From Nocardioides sp. HDW12B (GTDB lineage Bacteria; Actinomycetota; Actinomycetes; Propionibacteriales; Nocardioidaceae), in contig NZ_CP049867.1 of NCBI RefSeq assembly GCF_011299595.1, positions 1,178,001 to 1,242,000 of the forward strand: a DNA stretch of 64,000 nt, written 5' to 3'. Positions 61,266 to 64,000 of this stretch are shown here, one piece after another. Below the pieces are notes generated by a model that did no database searches, was not told the origin of the DNA, and saw only the letters and a list, made by a program, of their open reading frames with translations. Position 1 is the first letter of the stretch, and every line of letters begins with the position of its first letter. The position numbers were made by a program, and so were the translations under genes.

Positions 61266-64000
61266 CTAGGCGTCGCCGCCGGTCTGGGCGACGTCGGCGA
61301 CCGCGGTCGGGTCGTCGATGCGGTACTTGTCGAAGGCTTCCTTGACCACGGACTGCTTCACCTCGCCGCGCTCGGCCAGGGCGGCCAGTGTGGCGACGAC
61401 GACCGACTCGGCGTCGACGCGGAAGTAGCGACGGGCGGCCGGGCGGGTGTCGGCGAAGCCGAAGCCGTCGGTGCCCAGGGCGTGGTAGTCGGTCGGGACC
61501 CACTTGGCGATCTGGTTCTGGACCGCGCGCATGTAGTCGCTGACCGCGATGACCGGGCCCTCGGCGTCGGCGAGCTTGGAGGTGACGTAGGGGACCTGGG
61601 CGTCCTCGTCGGGGTGGACGAGGTTCCACTCCTCGGCGCGGCCGGCGTCGCGCGCCAGCTCGTTCCAGGACGTGACCGACCAGGTCTCGGCCGCCACGCC
61701 CCACTCCTCGGCGAGGAGCTTCGCGGCGCGGGTGATCCACGGCAGACCGACACCGGAGGCGAGCAGCTGTGCCTTCGGAGCGTCCGAGGGAGCCTCGGAC
61801 GGGGCGTCGGCCAGGTGGTACATGCCCTTGAGCAGGCCCTCGACGTCGAGGTCGTCGGGCTCGGCCGGGTGCTGGTAGGGCTCGTTGTAGACGGTGACGT
61901 AGTAGATGACGTCCTCGCCGTGCTCGTGCTCGTCGGTCGAGCCGTACATCCGGCGCAGACCGTCCTGCACGATGTGGCTGACCTCGTAGGCGAACGCCGG
62001 GTCGTAGTGCACGATCGCCGGGTTGCTCAGTGCGAGCAGCGGCGAGTGGCCGTCGGCGTGCTGCAGACCCTCACCGGTCAACGTCGTACGACCGGCGGTG
62101 GCGCCGATGAGGAAGCCCTTGGCGAGCTGGTCGGCCATGGCCCAGATCGAGTCACCGGTCCGCTGGAAGCCGAACATCGAGTAGAAGATGTAGAACGGGA
62201 TCATGTGCTCGCCGTGCGTGGAGTACGCCGAGCCCGCGGCGGTCGTCGAGCCCATGGCGCCGGCCTCGGAGATGCCCTCGTGCATGAGCTGCCCGTCGGA
62301 GGCCTCCTTGTAGGCCATGAGCTGCTTGCGGTCGACGCCCTCGTACTTCTGCCCGTGCGGGTTGTAGATCTTGTTCTTGCTGAACATCGAGTCCATGCCG
62401 AACGTGCGGAACTCGTCGGGGGCGATCGGCACGATGCGGTGGCCGATCTCCTTGTCCTTCATGAGGTCCTTGAGCAGCCGCACGAGCGCCATGGTGGTGG
62501 CGATCGACTGCTTGCCGGAGCCCTGCTTGAGCTCGGAGTACATGTCGTCGCCGGGCAGGGTGAGTGGCTTGGCGCGCACGACCCGCTTGGGCAGCGAGCC
62601 GCCAAGGGCCTTGCGGCGCTCGAGCATGTACTCGACCTCGGGGGCGTCCTTGCCGGGGTGGAACAGCGGCGCGGTGCCGGTGCGCTCGTAGGACTCGTCG
62701 ATGTCGCGGTCGCTGATCGGCAGGTAGAGCCGGTCGCGGTACTTCTTGACGTCGTCCTTGGTGAGCTTCTTCATCTGGTGGGTGGCGTTCTTGCCCTCCA
62801 GCGCGTCGATCGTCCAGCCCTTGATCGTCTTGGCCAGGATCACGGTCGGCTGCCCGACGTGCTTGGACGCGGCGTCGAAGGCGGCGTACACCTTGCGGTA
62901 GTCGTGCCCACCGCGCGGCAGCTTGCGGATCTGCTCGTCGCTCATGTGCTCGACCATCTTGCGCAGGCGGCTGTCGCCGCCGAAGAAGTTCTCCCGGACG
63001 TACTCGCCGGTCTCGACGGAGTAGGTCTGGTACTGACCGTCGGGCGTGGAGTTCATCTTGTTGACGAGCGCGCCGTCGACGTCACGGGCCAGCAACGGGT
63101 CCCACTCGCGGCCCCACACGACCTTGATGACGTTCCAGCCGGCGCCGCGGAAGATCGACTCCAGCTCCTGCATGATCTTGCCGCTGCCGCGGACGGGTCC
63201 GTCGAGCTGCTGCAGGTTGCAGTTGATGACGAAGGTCAGGTTGTCGAGCTCGTCGCGGGCGGCGATGTTGATCGCACCCAGCGACTCCGGCTCGCCCATC
63301 TCACCGTCACCGAGGAACGCCCAGACGTGCTGGTCGCTGGTGTCCTTGATGCTGCGGTGCTGCAGGTAGCGGTTGAACCGCGCCTGGTAGATCGAGTTGA
63401 TCGCCGTCAGACCCATGGAGACGGTCGGGAACTCCCAGAACTCCGGCATCAGGCGGGGGTGCGGGTACGACGACAGGCCCTTGCCGACGCCGTGCTGCAC
63501 CTCCTGGCGGAACTTAAGCAGCTGGTCCTCGGTGAGCCGGCCCTCGAGGAAGGCGCGGGAGTAGATGCCGGGGGAGGCGTGGCCCTGGATGAAGACCTGG
63601 TCGCCGCCGCCCGGGTGGTCCTTGCCGCGGAAGAAGTGGTTGAAGCCGACCTCGTAGAGCGACGCCGAGGACTGGTAGGTGGCGATGTGGCCGCCGACCT
63701 CGAGGCCCTTGCGGTTCGCGCTGGAGACGGTGATGGCCGCGTTCCACCGCAGGAACGCGCGGATGCGGCGCTCGACCTCCTCGTCACCGGGGAACCACGG
63801 CTCCCGCTCGGGCGGGATCGTGTTGATGTAGTCGGTGCTGCGCAGCGCCGGTACGCCGACCTGCCGCTCACGGGAGCGCTCGAGGAGCTTGAGCATGATG
63901 TAGCGGGCCCGCTCCCGGCCGCGGCCGTCGATCATCTCGTCGAGCGACTCCAGCCACTCGTGCGTCTCGTCGGGGTCGATGTCGGGGAGCTGGGTCGGCA
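61266..64000 (-). CDS. aceE: Pyruvate dehydrogenase E1 component, homodimeric type (runs off right edge)
   Basis: The frame runs from the stop at 61266 past the window edge; about 911 residues are visible. The internal Met at 63935 (MIDGRGRER) is not the true start, because the upstream reading [17 protein letters not shown] is family-typical. TPP binding is seen in [17 protein letters not shown] ... VINCN and the later [13 protein letters not shown] region. The enzyme decarboxylates pyruvate and passes the acetyl group to E2. A single-chain alpha2 E1 is normal for actinobacteria. Few residues are missing from the N-terminus. Confidence 0.96.
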   Translation of the reverse strand, partial: PTQLPDIDPDETHEWLESLDEMIDGRGRERARYIMLKLLERSRERQVGVPALRSTDYINTIPPEREPWFPGDEEVERRIRAFLRWNAAITVSSANRKGLEVGGHIATYQSSASLYEVGFNHFFRGKDHPGGGDQVFIQGHASPGIYSRAFLEGRLTEDQLLKFRQEVQHGVGKGLSSYPHPRLMPEFWEFPTVSMGLTAINSIYQARFNRYLQHRSIKDTSDQHVWAFLGDGEMGEPESLGAINIAARDELDNLTFVINCNLQQLDGPVRGSGKIMQELESIFRGAGWNVIKVVWGREWDPLLARDVDGALVNKMNSTPDGQYQTYSVETGEYVRENFFGGDSRLRKMVEHMSDEQIRKLPRGGHDYRKVYAAFDAASKHVGQPTVILAKTIKGWTIDALEGKNATHQMKKLTKDDVKKYRDRLYLPISDRDIDESYERTGTAPLFHPGKDAPEVEYMLERRKALGGSLPKRVVRAKPLTLPGDDMYSELKQGSGKQSIATTMALVRLLKDLMKDKEIGHRIVPIAPDEFRTFGMDSMFSKNKIYNPHGQKYEGVDRKQLMAYKEASDGQLMHEGISEAGAMGSTTAAGSAYSTHGEHMIPFYIFYSMFGFQRTGDSIWAMADQLAKGFLIGATAGRTTLTGEGLQHADGHSPLLALSNPAIVHYDPAFAYEVSHIVQDGLRRMYGSTDEHEHGEDVIYYVTVYNEPYQHPAEPDDLDVEGLLKGMYHLADAPSEAPSDAPKAQLLASGVGLPWITRAAKLLAEEWGVAAETWSVTSWNELARDAGRAEEWNLVHPDEDAQVPYVTSKLADAEGPVIAVSDYMRAVQNQIAKWVPTDYHALGTDGFGFADTRPAARRYFRVDAESVVVATLAALAERGEVKQSVVKEAFDKYRIDDPTAVADVAQTGGDA

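Overview
The window is very GC-rich chromosomal DNA with short intergenic gaps, many GTG starts and ATGA/GTGA overlaps. It carries the actinobacterial order fasR-fabD-fabH-acpP-fabF beside aceE, plus DUF3145, DUF3099-like and SigE-family ECF genes. This points to an actinomycete, most likely a Nocardioides-type member of the Nocardioidaceae; that placement is inference. Both edges cut genes: a giant secreted protein on the left and pyruvate dehydrogenase E1 on the right. I see no insertion sequence, prophage, integrase, CRISPR array or rRNA, and one tRNA.

Layout: 1-4398 is the N-terminal part of a giant exported protein, followed by a small exported protein. 5355-11138 is a tightly overlapping six-gene stressosome-type operon (rsbR, rsbS, rsbT, an ATPase/PP2C phosphatase, a hybrid RsbT-like/histidine kinase, and a REC-GAF-PP2C effector). 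11204-25261 mixes a PKD-repeat secreted protein, a luciferase-like oxidoreductase, a CAT-anticodon tRNA, an ECF sigma/anti-sigma-like pair, a solo PP2C phosphatase, a sulfatase, two paralogous RTX-like secreted proteins, a P-loop GTPase and a CAP-domain protein. 25344-30753 is a six-gene translationally coupled operon: UbiA prenyltransferase, geranylgeranyl-reductase-like flavoprotein, type III polyketide synthase, ICMT-like methyltransferase, second flavoprotein, and IPP isomerase. It probably makes a prenylated, methylated aromatic polyketide or quinone lipid.

31690-34997 is a mannitol-type PTS permease divergent from a zinc polyol dehydrogenase, with a CRP-like palindrome and a second operator between them. 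35093-40379 holds an unusual FAD-domain/TPR fusion and a molybdopterin oxidoreductase. 40741-54677 is mostly housekeeping and accessory genes: DHFR-like protein, lipoprotein, aldo/keto reductase, HD hydrolase, DUF4031-LD-carboxypeptidase fusion, M20 amidohydrolase, FNT channel, amino-acid permease, hydrolase, pirin, DUF3145, VOC-like protein and YcaQ-like winged-helix protein. 54785-59750 is the FasR-controlled fatty-acid operon. 61266 to the right edge is aceE.

Points for a second look: the complete RsbRST stressosome wired to a two-component relay; the prenyl/type III PKS operon; two short boxes shared upstream of four secreted-protein genes; an approximately 226-bp imperfect palindrome before aceE's 3' end; and a set of long hairpins at operon ends, two of which hold a stop codon in their loop.
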